Shown piece by piece: positions 9,460-18,535 of a stretch of 64,000 nucleotides of DNA. Source of the DNA: Campylobacter helveticus (lineage in GTDB: Bacteria; Campylobacterota; Campylobacteria; Campylobacterales; Campylobacteraceae); the NCBI RefSeq assembly GCF_002080395.1, contig NZ_CP020478.1, positions 1,314,886-1,378,885 on the forward strand. Direction: 5' to 3'. The stretch's first letter is position 1. Every line of letters begins with the position of its first letter. A program made the translations under genes and the position numbers. The notes under the pieces were generated by a model. The model saw only the letters and a program-made list of their open reading frames with translations, was not told the origin of the DNA and did not search any database.

Positions 9460-10374
9460 TCACTTAAAATAAAAAGCTCGCATTTTCGCACAAGAAGAAC
9501 GCGGATTACTTTTTTTCTCAATTTCACTTGGAGTTATGGGCTTTTTGGTTAAAATTTCACCCAAGCTATGATTTGCTCCACATTCACAACGCAATGCCCT
9601 TTCATTGCAAATGCAAGCCTTAGCCCACTTTTTAAAATAATTTTTTACCACTCTATCCTCTAAAGAGTGGAAGCAAATTATAGCCAAAATGCAGTCTTTT
9701 AGATTCAAATTTTCCAGTTTTTGTAAAAAAAGCTCTAAAACCTCTAGTTCTCTATTTACCTCTATCCTTAAAGCTTGAAAAGCCAAAATGGCACGAGGTA
9801 TTTTTCTATTTCTAAGTCTTGTGTCGCCCAGAATTTCACAAAGCTCTTTCGCACTTTTTAACTCTTTTTTTGCTCTCGCTCGAACAATTTTTTCCGCCAA
9901 CAAATCTCCATCTCTTAACTCGCCGTAAGTTTTAAAAATCTCAGCAAGTTTTTCTTTTGGATAAAAATTTACAACCTCAAAAGCACTTAACTCTTGACTT
10001 TTATCCATTCTCATATCTAAAAAATTAGAATGCACAGAAAAGCCTCTTTCATTTTTATCTAAGTGCAAAGATGAAACACCAATATCTGCAAGTATGCCTC
10101 TTAAATTTCCCGGCTCAATCTGCTCTAAAATTTGTGAAAAATTCGTATGATGTAACTTAATTCTCGTGCTGAAATTTTCTAAACGCTTTTTAGAGAATTT
10201 CAATGCTTCCATATCTTGGTCGCAAGCGATTAAGTGTAAATTTGGATGCGTCTTAAGTATCATTTCGCTATGCCCCGCATAACCCAAAGTGCAATCTAAA
10301 AAAGTCCCCTCATCAATCTTTTGAAAAAGCACATTAACTTCTCGCGCTAAAACTGGGATATGTGGAATTTGCAA
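9460..10374 (-). CDS. rsmH: 16S rRNA (cytosine1402-N4)-methyltransferase RsmH
   Basis: SAM-dependent enzyme (formerly MraW) that methylates C1402 of 16S rRNA. The 304-residue protein starts with 'IPHIPVLAREV', has the SAM motif 'FLDCTLGYAGHSEMIL', 'ILADIGVSSLHLD', 'NERGFSVHSNFLDMRMD' and 'ILAIICFHSLEDRVVKNYF', all hallmark RsmH motifs. The start is a TTG seven bases after AAGGA. It heads a two-gene minus-strand unit with the FtsL-like gene and is divergent from the ppiD-like gene. Confidence 0.96.
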   Translation of the reverse strand: MQIPHIPVLAREVNVLFQKIDEGTFLDCTLGYAGHSEMILKTHPNLHLIACDQDMEALKFSKKRLENFSTRIKLHHTNFSQILEQIEPGNLRGILADIGVSSLHLDKNERGFSVHSNFLDMRMDKSQELSAFEVVNFYPKEKLAEIFKTYGELRDGDLLAEKIVRARAKKELKSAKELCEILGDTRLRNRKIPRAILAFQALRIEVNRELEVLELFLQKLENLNLKDCILAIICFHSLEDRVVKNYFKKWAKACICNERALRCECGANHSLGEILTKKPITPSEIEKKSNPRSSCAKMRAFYFK

Positions 10375-10467
10375 AATCTATCCTTAAGCTTATTTTCCGC
10401 ATTATAGCTTAATTGGGTAAAAAGTAATGAAATATTTAAAAAATTAAAGCTTGTTTAAAACTTATTT

Positions 10468-10475
10468 GATAAAAT
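10468..10475 (+). promoter_or_regulatory. Candidate promoter -10 for ppiD-ftsA
   Basis: GATAAAAT, about 35 bases upstream of the ATG at 10510, in the spacer divergent from rsmH. It is the likely start of the ppiD-ftsA transcript. Confidence 0.45.
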
Positions 10476-10509
10476 AAAAGCTTTATAAAAATGCTGAGAG
10501 GAATATTAT

Positions 10510-12015
10510 ATGCTTACTTGGATGCAACACCATAAGAAATATCTGGTCGTAACTATATGGATTAGCGTAATTGCCTTTGTTGGGGCTGGTGTTGTGGGCT
10601 GGGGGGCATATGATTATAACCAAAATAGAAATAGTTCTGTCGCTGTTGTAGGTGATGAAAAAATCTCTTTTGTGGAATTTAATCTAAGATATAACCAAAT
10701 CTATGGTTACTATAATCAAATTAGCAATGGAAAATTGGACGAAGAAAATGCTGAAAAGTTAGGGCTTAAAGATTTAGCATTAAATTCTCTCATCGAAGAC
10801 AAACTTTTGCTCAATTTTGCTAAAAGCTTGGGGCTTTGGGCTAATGAAAAGGAAGTCATACAAGAACTTTCTGGGGCAGAAGAATTTCAAAATGTTAATG
10901 GAATTTTTGATAAAAATATTTACTACGCCATTTTAAAACAAAACAACATACTTTCTAAGAATTATGAGCAAATTTTAAGCGATAAAATTATTCTTAACAA
11001 ACTCAATAAAATTTTTGAATTGCCCAGCAAGGAAAATGAATTGCAAATGTTGGCAGCAAGTTATTTTATGCAAGATGCTTTAGAAATATCCAAAATAAGC
11101 CTTGACAAAAAAGATTTAGCCGTCGATGAAGTCGCACTCAAAAAACTATGGGAAGCCCATAAGGATAATTTTAAAACACAAAAAAACTACGAGCTTTCCA
11201 GCTATTTTATCGAAGCGAAAAAGGCTAATTTTACACAAGATGAACTCAAAGCTTTTTACGAGGATGAAAATAACAAATTTAAATATAAAGCCCAAGATGG
11301 CAAAATTTTAGATTTTGAAGTAGCCAAAGAAATGGTGATAAAGGATTTAAGCTTAGAAAAAACAAAAAATTTAGCTAACGAGAAATTTGTCGCCTTGAGA
11401 AATCAAAAAGATAGTTTTCAAAAAGATTTAAACATTAGTGAAAGTGATAAAACCTATCCGCTCGAACTCCTAGCAAAGGCTAAAAATAACGATATTTTAA
11501 AACCTCTAGTTTGGCAAGAATGTGAAGGTAAAATTTGCAAAGATGGTTTTATCATCTTACGTTTAAACAAGGTAAATCCTGTGCGCGTCAAAAATTTCGA
11601 AGAAGCAAAAGCTGAAGTTTTACCACTTTATTATAGTGAAGAAGCAAAGAAAGCCCTTGAAGAAAAAGCCCAAAAAGCATTAAATAATTTCAGCGGTATA
11701 GAGCTTGACTTTGTCAGCAGAAATTCTATCAAAGATTCTAAAAAAATTAGTGATGAAATGCTAAATAATGCCGAATTTAGCTTCTTTCTTTCGCAAGTTT
11801 TTAACTCCGAACAAAATAGCTCTTATGTGCTAATTGATGATAAAAAAGCTATACTTTATAGGATTAAAAAACAAAAATTAAATCCAAATAAGCAAGATTT
11901 TAATCAATACAAAACAATGCTGGAACCAAGCTTAAAGTCTCTTAAAAGTAATGAAATTAAGCAAGAGCTTTTGGAAGAATTAAAAAAGACATACAAGATT
12001 AAAATTTATCACTAA
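10510..12015 (+). CDS. PpiD-like periplasmic foldase (SurA_N type)
   Basis: A 501-residue membrane-anchored periplasmic protein. One N-terminal helix (residues 13-33, 'YLVVTIWISVIAFVGAGVVG') anchors it. This is followed by a SurA/PpiD-type chaperone region ('VAVVGDEKISFVEFNLRY'), then a long helical part with a parvulin-like central segment ('LVWQECEGKICKDGFIILRL', about residues 335-355) that looks weakly conserved and may lack peptidyl-prolyl isomerase activity. PpiD proteins meet substrates leaving SecYEG. It is followed after nine bases by ftsA, probably in one operon. Confidence 0.8.
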   Translation: MLTWMQHHKKYLVVTIWISVIAFVGAGVVGWGAYDYNQNRNSSVAVVGDEKISFVEFNLRYNQIYGYYNQISNGKLDEENAEKLGLKDLALNSLIEDKLLLNFAKSLGLWANEKEVIQELSGAEEFQNVNGIFDKNIYYAILKQNNILSKNYEQILSDKIILNKLNKIFELPSKENELQMLAASYFMQDALEISKISLDKKDLAVDEVALKKLWEAHKDNFKTQKNYELSSYFIEAKKANFTQDELKAFYEDENNKFKYKAQDGKILDFEVAKEMVIKDLSLEKTKNLANEKFVALRNQKDSFQKDLNISESDKTYPLELLAKAKNNDILKPLVWQECEGKICKDGFIILRLNKVNPVRVKNFEEAKAEVLPLYYSEEAKKALEEKAQKALNNFSGIELDFVSRNSIKDSKKISDEMLNNAEFSFFLSQVFNSEQNSSYVLIDDKKAILYRIKKQKLNPNKQDFNQYKTMLEPSLKSLKSNEIKQELLEELKKTYKIKIYH

Positions 12016-12024
12016 GGGAAAAAT

Positions 12025-13407
12025 GTGAATATATTAGGAATTGACTTAGGCTCAACGCAAACTTGCGCTATCATCGCTCAAAAAGATGAAGACGGACTTA
12101 AAATTATAGGCTTTGCAAAAACAAAAACAAGTGGAGTGAAAAAGGGTGCCATTACTAATATAGAATTAGCCTCAAAATCCATAGAAGAAGCTGTTAGTAG
12201 TGCTGAAATGATGAGCGGAGTGCATTATGATAAGGTCGTTGTTTCCATTTCTGGTGCTTATACCAAAAGTGTTGATAGTGTGGGCGTTGTTAATATCCCA
12301 AACCACGAAATCGGCATTAAAGAAATTCACAGGGCTGTAAGCACGGCTAAACATACAGCAAATTTGCCAAGTGGATATGAGATTATCCATGTTTTACCTT
12401 ATAATTTCAAAATCAACGACTTAGAACATGTTGATGACCCTTTAGGGATGAGCGGAAATCGTCTTGAAGTCTCAACACACATTGTTATCTCACAAGAATC
12501 ACACATTAAAAATTTGAAAAAAGCCGTAGAGTTGGCTGATTTACGCGTGGACAATATCGTTCTTTCAGGCTATGCCTCATCTATAGCTTGTTTGGACGAT
12601 AGTGAAAAAGAACTTGGTGCGGTTTTAATCGATATGGGTGGAGCAATTTGCGATATGGTAGTGCATATGGGAAATTCAATACGCTATAACGACTGCTTAC
12701 AAATAGGCTCAATTAATATTACGCAAGATTTATCCATCGCCTTGCACGCACCACTAAAAGAAGCGGAGAAAGTGAAGCTTAACTACGCTGCTTTTTCTAC
12801 ACAACCAAATGTCCTCATACAGGTTCCAGCTATGGGAGATGAAAAAAAGGTTAATGAATATGCCCTTGATGCCGTCTCTAATGTGATTTATGCAAGAACT
12901 GAAGAAACTTTAATGATTTTAGCAAAAATTTTAAGCGACAATCGGTATGCCAATAGCACAGGCGGAGGCGTAGTGCTAACTGGAGGTATGACAAAACTTG
13001 CAGGACTTGATGAGCTTGCTTCTGCCACTTTTGATAATAAATCTGTCCGCCTTGCAAATGCTAGAAAAGACTTAATCGGCGGCTTTAATGAAATTTTTAA
13101 CGACCCAGAAAATACTTGCGCCATAGGACTTTGTCTTTATGGAGCTGGATATTTCACCCCTTATGAATTAGATTCTAATGAAAAATTAAGATATAAAGGC
13201 GAAATTGAAAATTTCAATCGCCAAATTAAACAAGAATTTATCCCTCAAAAAGAAGAAGAGGATGAAATACGAAATGAACTTTTCAATGATGATTTGCAGG
13301 AAAATGATGCGATAAGCATACAAGAGCAACTAGATTTTAAAGAAAATAAAGAAAAAAAGCCAAGTGTCTTTAGTAACATTTGGCATAAGATTATGAATCA
13401 ATTTTAA
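12025..13407 (+). CDS. ftsA: Cell division protein FtsA
   Basis: Actin-like ATPase that tethers FtsZ filaments to the membrane. The 460-residue product starts at GTG (AAGGGAAAAAT upstream; the ATG two bases earlier is followed at once by TGA). It shows the phosphate-1 loop 'ILGIDLGSTQTCAII', SHS2 insert, phosphate-2 'AVLIDMGGAICDMVV', and 'GGGVVLTGGMTKLAGL'. The last residues, 'SVFSNIWHKIMNQF', form the expected amphipathic membrane-targeting helix after an acidic linker. A terminator follows and ftsZ is not next. Confidence 0.95.
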   Translation: MNILGIDLGSTQTCAIIAQKDEDGLKIIGFAKTKTSGVKKGAITNIELASKSIEEAVSSAEMMSGVHYDKVVVSISGAYTKSVDSVGVVNIPNHEIGIKEIHRAVSTAKHTANLPSGYEIIHVLPYNFKINDLEHVDDPLGMSGNRLEVSTHIVISQESHIKNLKKAVELADLRVDNIVLSGYASSIACLDDSEKELGAVLIDMGGAICDMVVHMGNSIRYNDCLQIGSINITQDLSIALHAPLKEAEKVKLNYAAFSTQPNVLIQVPAMGDEKKVNEYALDAVSNVIYARTEETLMILAKILSDNRYANSTGGGVVLTGGMTKLAGLDELASATFDNKSVRLANARKDLIGGFNEIFNDPENTCAIGLCLYGAGYFTPYELDSNEKLRYKGEIENFNRQIKQEFIPQKEEEDEIRNELFNDDLQENDAISIQEQLDFKENKEKKPSVFSNIWHKIMNQF

Positions 13408-13415
13408 CTCATTTT

Positions 13416-13442
13416 AGAAAGGGAATGATAACCGCCCTTTCT
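13416..13442 (+). terminator. Hairpin after ftsA
   Basis: AGAAAGGG at 13416-13423 pairs with CCCTTTCT at 13435-13442 (8 bp stem, 11-base loop), eight bases after the ftsA stop. The T-run is short (TTT within the stem), so termination is likely but not certain. Confidence 0.55.
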
Positions 13443-13841
13443 TTGCGAGTTTCTAGGCAAGTCTTCTCTTATATAAAATCCTCAGTTTTCTCTATCTCAC
13501 ACTAAAAACAAAGCTTTGAAATTACTTTTTGTAATGCAATAATATCTTTAATTTAAAAAAAATTATAAAAATACACTTAAAAGCCTCTCAAAAATTTAGC
13601 TTTTTAAAAGTTAGTATTTCTCCAAAAATTGTTTAAAATTTCTTAGCAATATTTAAATAGGTTGCATTAATTTGTAGAGAATTTTTAAAAAAAATCATTT
13701 TTTTTTTTTGTTTTTATCAATTATTAAGCTTAATGATACTACATTTACATAAAAGTTAATAAAAATTAAATGAGATGATTTATATCTTAAATAATTTATT
13801 TCATTATATTAACTTAAAAATTAATTTATAAGGTGTATCTT
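13443..13841. other. Gene-free AT-rich region upstream of mccA
   Basis: About 400 bases with no convincing ORF. It contains an A8 and then a 12-T run (13698-13709), a perfect 12-bp palindrome ATTAAGCTTAAT at 13723-13734 flanked by AT..AT, and a TATATT -10-like hexamer near 13804. This is very likely the control region of the sulfite-reductase locus, but I recognise no defined operator. Confidence 0.5.
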
Positions 13842-15806
13842 ATGAAGAAGTTCGTCCCTAAAGGAATGGTTTTAACTCTATTGCTTGGAATAGGGTTAAG
13901 TGCAAGTGGTGCGGAGAATTCAAATGTTCTCATTCAAGGACAAGCCGCACAAGATGGCAATACAAAGCCAAGGACTCTTGAGGGTTATGTCCATCAAGAA
14001 GATGCGTTTTTTAAATATTTAAAAGAGCATCACCCAATGTTTAAATATGAAAAAGAGGGGCGTATAGTTGGTAAATATGCTATCAGCGATAGAGAGGAAG
14101 AGTATGTAGAATTTTCTAATGGTCCTACTTTCGCAGAGCAAAATAATCTAGCTCACGCCTCGGTAACTTATCGTTTGGGAATGGAATCTTTCTTAGATTT
14201 TCCAAATAAATTCGTAGGTCCAAAAAAGTGCGGTGAGTGCCATCCAGCACAATATAAAGCTTGGGAAAGGTCACGCCACGCTAAAACAGTTCGTTTTCCA
14301 GATGAATTTGAAGAAGTGGGAAATGACTTAAAAAAACCTATGTATAACTCACAATCCACCATTTTACCAGATGGAATTTATCCAGATGATGTTTTTGCCG
14401 TCATTGGGACACCAAGAACAAAATATGGATTTGTCGATAAATGGCTAGTTCGCGGAACTTATCATATTGAAGATGGAAATCTTAGTAATATGACTGGAAA
14501 GCTTGTAGCTGGAGGAAACCAATTTTCAAGGCTTTGGAGTGAGTTCTTAACACCTGAAATGACTAAAAGAATAGCAGAATTTTCTCCAGGATTCCCTACC
14601 ACTATGGAAGAATTTGGTGGCAACGGCTCACAAGTTTGGGGGACCAACTCTTATGCAGCAAAATATCGCCAAACTATGCTTTTCCAACCAGCAAGTGCAT
14701 ATTGCGAAACCTGTCATACTTTCAAATTTGACTTTAAAAGCAAAGAAGAGTTTTACAAAGCTTTAGGAAATGCTCAAGAGCTTAGAAAACACACCATCGC
14801 CAAAGGAATTTCTTGCGAAGAATGCCACGGAGCAGGCGCTCACCTTTATGGAGCTAGAGGTGCTGGTATGCCATCAAATTGCGAAAGATGCCACCAAAGA
14901 TTTTCTTATAACGAAGAAGATGCTAAGAAAAATCCTAGAAAACCATTTAACGCATTTTTTAAGTCTAGTTGTCCAGCTTGTGGAACTGAGGGCGCACAAA
15001 TGTATAGCTCAGAACATTATGATAAGGGTATGAGATGTTCAACTTGCCACGACCCACACGAGGTTACTTTTAATGATTGGAAAGATGGTTATACTAAAGT
15101 AGGACTTAAAAAAACTTGCACAGATTGCCACGATACACAAGCAAGCTTCTTTAAACAAGGTGGAATTCACTCTAAGGATAATTGCACCTCTTGCCATATG
15201 CCAAATATGATGAGTTGTGAGAATTTTGGAGCGGTTCAAAATCCTGATAAGGGTGGATTTGATAATGTTAGAGCCTCTCACATTTGGAAGATAAAAGTAG
15301 ATAAAACTGCAAAATCTCTCAACCCACCAGAAGGTAAAGAAAGGTCACCAAAAACTCCTGGATGGACCATAGCTAGAGATGATGATGGAAGATTCTTCCT
15401 TGACCTTATGTGGGCTTGCGGACGCACAAGCTTTAGCGATCCAAATTTAATGGGACCTGGAGCAAGTGGATGTCATAGTGCAGTGCAGTCAAATCTGCCT
15501 AAGAAACTTCACTTTACAGACCAAGAGACCATCTATAATGTTGTTGTGGGTTGGCAAAAACCTGTTAAAGAAGGCTATGAAAATATCCTTAAAGGTGTAA
15601 AGGAAATCGATAAAGCTATGGCTGAAAATCCTAAACTTTCTGTGGAGAAAAAATCTCGTGTAATTACCCTAGCTAATCAAGCAAGAGCCATTGCGGAAAA
15701 ATTACAAAAAGACGGCTCTTGGGGTGTTCATGGTCCTGTTTACTCTAAAAAAATAGTCGATGAAGCTTTGATTTATATACAAGAAGCTAAGAACATTTTA
15801 AAATAA
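13842..15806 (+). CDS. mccA: MccA-type octahaem cytochrome c sulfite reductase
   Basis: Predicted periplasmic enzyme reducing sulfite to sulfide as terminal electron acceptor. The ATG at 13842 (AAGGTG upstream) gives 654 residues with a signal peptide ending near GLSASGA. Seven CXXCH haem motifs begin at Cys130, 288, 325, 347, 399, 426 and 448. An eighth, unusual site is Cys526...Cys544-His545, a CX17CH. This matches W. succinogenes MccA, which has seven CXXCH and one CX15CH. Extra cysteines at 377, 380 and 459 are candidates for the Cu(I) ligands of the MccA haem-copper site. First gene of a four-gene locus; a dedicated haem lyase lies downstream, as is known for mccA genes. Sulfite as substrate is inferred from homology. 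Confidence 0.9.
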   Translation: MKKFVPKGMVLTLLLGIGLSASGAENSNVLIQGQAAQDGNTKPRTLEGYVHQEDAFFKYLKEHHPMFKYEKEGRIVGKYAISDREEEYVEFSNGPTFAEQNNLAHASVTYRLGMESFLDFPNKFVGPKKCGECHPAQYKAWERSRHAKTVRFPDEFEEVGNDLKKPMYNSQSTILPDGIYPDDVFAVIGTPRTKYGFVDKWLVRGTYHIEDGNLSNMTGKLVAGGNQFSRLWSEFLTPEMTKRIAEFSPGFPTTMEEFGGNGSQVWGTNSYAAKYRQTMLFQPASAYCETCHTFKFDFKSKEEFYKALGNAQELRKHTIAKGISCEECHGAGAHLYGARGAGMPSNCERCHQRFSYNEEDAKKNPRKPFNAFFKSSCPACGTEGAQMYSSEHYDKGMRCSTCHDPHEVTFNDWKDGYTKVGLKKTCTDCHDTQASFFKQGGIHSKDNCTSCHMPNMMSCENFGAVQNPDKGGFDNVRASHIWKIKVDKTAKSLNPPEGKERSPKTPGWTIARDDDGRFFLDLMWACGRTSFSDPNLMGPGASGCHSAVQSNLPKKLHFTDQETIYNVVVGWQKPVKEGYENILKGVKEIDKAMAENPKLSVEKKSRVITLANQARAIAEKLQKDGSWGVHGPVYSKKIVDEALIYIQEAKNILK

Positions 15807-15810
15807 TTTT

Positions 15811-15828
15811 TCGCCCATTTTTGGGCGA
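15811..15828 (+). terminator. Intra-operon hairpin between mccA and cytochrome gene
   Basis: TCGCCCA (15811-15817) and TGGGCGA (15822-15828) form a 7-bp stem with a TTTT loop, followed by TTTT, five bases after the mccA stop. It could act as a partial terminator or protect the mccA mRNA 3' end, making more MccA than the membrane components. Confidence 0.6.
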
Positions 15829-15844
15829 TTTTAAGGAGTAAATT

Positions 15845-17908
15845 TTGAAACGAAGTTTAGTAAAACTCATACTACTTGCTCTTTTTTGTTTTTTAAATCC
15901 CTCTTTATACGCTGATGGAAAAATTCAAATTGGTATAGTAGAAGGCGTAACTCCCATTAGTATGGGAGAGGCTGAAAAACTTTTAGGACAGAAAAATGTC
16001 TATTTTATCGATGTTAATCCAGATGAGGAAAGAAAACTTGCTGGTAATATACCAGATGCCATTTTAGTAGATTCTCAAAACTGGCAAAATTTATTACCAG
16101 ATGATTTTAACGCTACTTTAATTTTTTATGGTTCTAATCGCTTTACTTTTGACGCCTCCAACCTTGCAAGTTTAAGTCAAAAGCTTGGTTACACCCGTGT
16201 TTATGTGATGCTAGATGGTATAGAATCGTGGGTGCTTTCAGGAAGAAAAGTTCATAAAGAGCAAATTGAAAAATGGCAAAGTGCTAAAAATCTGGATGAT
16301 TTTAAAGATAGTATTCACTCAAGAATGTATTTTGGAAATACTCCAAGCTGTAGGGATTGCCACGGAAAGGGAGAAGATAAAAAATCCATCCGCTACAACA
16401 ATGCTGCAAATTTAGAACTCATCAACAAAAATTGCGCAAGCTGCCATAAGGAAGTTGATAAAGAATTTAAGCATAGTATCCATCAAAATATCAACCAAAT
16501 GGAACTTAGCAAAGAGGGTAAAAAAGCTCCAACTTGCACAACTTGCCACGATATTCACAGCAATGACCCTTTAATGAATGCAATGACCTTAAAGCAAAGA
16601 AGTGATTTTAAATGCGGTGAGTGCCATCAGGATAAACAAGACCGCTACCACGATACTTTCCACGGCAAGGCTATGGTTTTAAATAGCCCAGGTAGTGCGC
16701 CAAAAATCGCAGCTTGTTATGATTGTCACGGTAAGCACAATATTTTAAAGGTTGAAGATTTAAATTCAACACTATCACCTTTAAACCGCGTTCAAACTTG
16801 CGCACAATGCCATCCAAATTCTAATGAAAATTTTGCAAATTTCATCGCACACGCTGACCATACTGATGGAGAAAATTATCCTATGCTTCACGGAGCCTAT
16901 ATTTTTATGACAGCTTTAGTGATAGGAGTGTTTGTGTTCTTTGGTTTGCACACTTTACTTTGGAGCATAAGACTCATTTTGGCTAGACTTTCACACCCTG
17001 TGGAATGGAAAAAAGCAAAAGAAAATGCTCATAATGATAAGGTTTTAATCAAACGATTTACAACTTTCCATAAAATTCAGCACTTCTTTATGGCAGCAAG
17101 TTTCTTAGGCTTGGCTTTCTCGGGTCTGCCACAAAAATTTTATTCTGCTCCTTGGGCGCAAACTATGATAAATCTTATGGGTGGTCCTATCGGTGCGACT
17201 GTTGTGCATCATATTAGCGCTATCGTTATGTTTGCAGTCTTTTTCTCACATATTGGGGAAATTATGCTTGTGAATTGGAAAAGAAGAGATTTGGTGCGCG
17301 ACCCACAAACAGGTAAGCTCGATAAAATGAAAATTTTAAGAGCGCTTTTTGGTCCAGATTCCTTAATGCCAAATTGGCAAGATTTTAGAGATATGAAGGC
17401 ACACTTTAAATGGTTCTTTGGTATGGGCGAAAGACCGCAATTTGACCGCTGGACTTATTGGGAAAAATTTGATTATCTAGCTGTATTTTGGGGTATGTTT
17501 GTAATAGGGCTTTCGGGACTTGTTTTATGGTTCCCTACTTTCTTTAGCACCTTTTTACCGGGCTGGATGATTAATCTTTGCTCTTTAGTGCATTCTGATG
17601 AAGCTCTACTTGCGACAGGATTTATCTTTGCCATCCATTTCTTTAATACCCATTTTAGAGCGGATCGCTTCCCTATGGATATGGTAATTTTTTCAGGAAC
17701 TCAAAGTGAAGCTGAAATCAAGCAGGAAAGAAGTGTTTATTATAAACGCCTGAAGGAAAGCGGAAAACTTGAGAGTCTATATGAGAAAAACTCCAAATTT
17801 AATTCTTATAAAGGCATAGCAAAGTTAGTAGGTTATTTAATGCTAATTACGGGAATGATTTTCTTATTCTTAATGATTTATGCTTTTATAGTAGATTTAC
17901 TAAAATAA
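15845..17908 (+). CDS. Rhodanese-like/hexahaem c/cytochrome b fusion, membrane
   Basis: A 687-residue three-part protein, starting at TTG after AAGGAG, with a signal peptide (residues 1-23). Residues about 30-135 are a rhodanese-like domain whose active-site loop reads '[10 protein letters not shown]', so the catalytic Cys is missing. Six CXXCH haem motifs follow at Cys169, 197, 231, 257, 291 and 319. From about residue 350 there are six hydrophobic segments with paired histidines ('[19 protein letters not shown]', '[11 protein letters not shown]'), resembling a di-haem cytochrome b of the thiosulfate/formate dehydrogenase gamma kind. It could oxidise menaquinol and feed MccA. I do not know a named homologue; function is inferred from architecture and position. 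Confidence 0.8.
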   Translation: MKRSLVKLILLALFCFLNPSLYADGKIQIGIVEGVTPISMGEAEKLLGQKNVYFIDVNPDEERKLAGNIPDAILVDSQNWQNLLPDDFNATLIFYGSNRFTFDASNLASLSQKLGYTRVYVMLDGIESWVLSGRKVHKEQIEKWQSAKNLDDFKDSIHSRMYFGNTPSCRDCHGKGEDKKSIRYNNAANLELINKNCASCHKEVDKEFKHSIHQNINQMELSKEGKKAPTCTTCHDIHSNDPLMNAMTLKQRSDFKCGECHQDKQDRYHDTFHGKAMVLNSPGSAPKIAACYDCHGKHNILKVEDLNSTLSPLNRVQTCAQCHPNSNENFANFIAHADHTDGENYPMLHGAYIFMTALVIGVFVFFGLHTLLWSIRLILARLSHPVEWKKAKENAHNDKVLIKRFTTFHKIQHFFMAASFLGLAFSGLPQKFYSAPWAQTMINLMGGPIGATVVHHISAIVMFAVFFSHIGEIMLVNWKRRDLVRDPQTGKLDKMKILRALFGPDSLMPNWQDFRDMKAHFKWFFGMGERPQFDRWTYWEKFDYLAVFWGMFVIGLSGLVLWFPTFFSTFLPGWMINLCSLVHSDEALLATGFIFAIHFFNTHFRADRFPMDMVIFSGTQSEAEIKQERSVYYKRLKESGKLESLYEKNSKFNSYKGIAKLVGYLMLITGMIFLFLMIYAFIVDLLK

Positions 17909-17909
17909 T

Positions 17910-17934
17910 AATTGCCTAGATTTTCTAGGCAATT
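17910..17934 (+). terminator. Intra-operon 11-bp hairpin
   Basis: AATTGCCTAGA and TCTAGGCAATT form a perfect 11-bp stem with a TTT loop directly after the cytochrome stop codon. There is no U-tract of note after it, so it may stabilise or attenuate rather than terminate. Confidence 0.55.
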
Positions 17935-17950
17935 TAAAAGAAAGGATTTG

Positions 17951-18535
17951 ATGTTTAAAAAACTGACTTTAGGATTTGTAGCATTATTATTTTGCGCTTG
18001 TAATGATGAAAAAATAGATGAAGCCATACTCTCAAAAGGAACACAAACTACGGAAAAACATAAACAAGATGCTAATAATCTTGATTTAAATTCTTACAAA
18101 GAAATTGCAGAATTTTTTAAGGACAATCAAAACATTGTTTTTTCCAACAAACCTGTATTGATTATCTTTAGTGCAAATAATTGCACCTATTGCGATAAAT
18201 TAAAACACGAAATTCAAAACGATAAAGAAGTTCAAAATATCTTAAAAAACACATACAATTCTTATTATATTAACACGAGTTATCACAAAATCCATAATTA
18301 TGATGATAAAAAAACAAGCACAGAAGAACTTGCAAAAGAATTTAACATAGACGCTACGCCTACTCTAGTTTTCTTTACCCCTAATCATAAAACCCTGCTG
18401 ATTTATCCCGGTTTTATGAGTGCTAAGCGTCTTGCTTTAACTATGGAAATTTTAAAAGAGAAAGAAAACCACGAACTAAATAAAGATGAACTTTTTAAAA
18501 AACTTTTTTTAGCTTATAAGGAAAAAAATGTTTAA
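17951..18535 (+). CDS. Thioredoxin-like lipoprotein (CcsX/SoxW-like)
   Basis: 194 residues from the ATG at 17951 (AAAGGATTTG upstream). A type II signal peptide ends in the lipobox LFCAC, so it is membrane-anchored on the periplasmic side. The thioredoxin fold has the redox pair in 'SANNCTYCDKLKHE' (about residues 75-88) and the cis-Pro in 'IDATPTLVFF'. Its gene overlaps the haem lyase gene by 8 bases. In system II cytochrome maturation a thioredoxin (CcsX/ResA) reduces apocytochrome cysteines before haem attachment, which is the likely job here; SoxW-like proteins in sulfur loci are the other comparison. Confidence 0.8.
   Translation: MFKKLTLGFVALLFCACNDEKIDEAILSKGTQTTEKHKQDANNLDLNSYKEIAEFFKDNQNIVFSNKPVLIIFSANNCTYCDKLKHEIQNDKEVQNILKNTYNSYYINTSYHKIHNYDDKKTSTEELAKEFNIDATPTLVFFTPNHKTLLIYPGFMSAKRLALTMEILKEKENHELNKDELFKKLFLAYKEKNV

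Noticed and set aside
13709-13722. Possible FNR/CRP site in TTTGTTTTTATCAA upstream of mccA
   Set aside because: Only the right half-site (ATCAA) fits; the left half does not match TTGAT.
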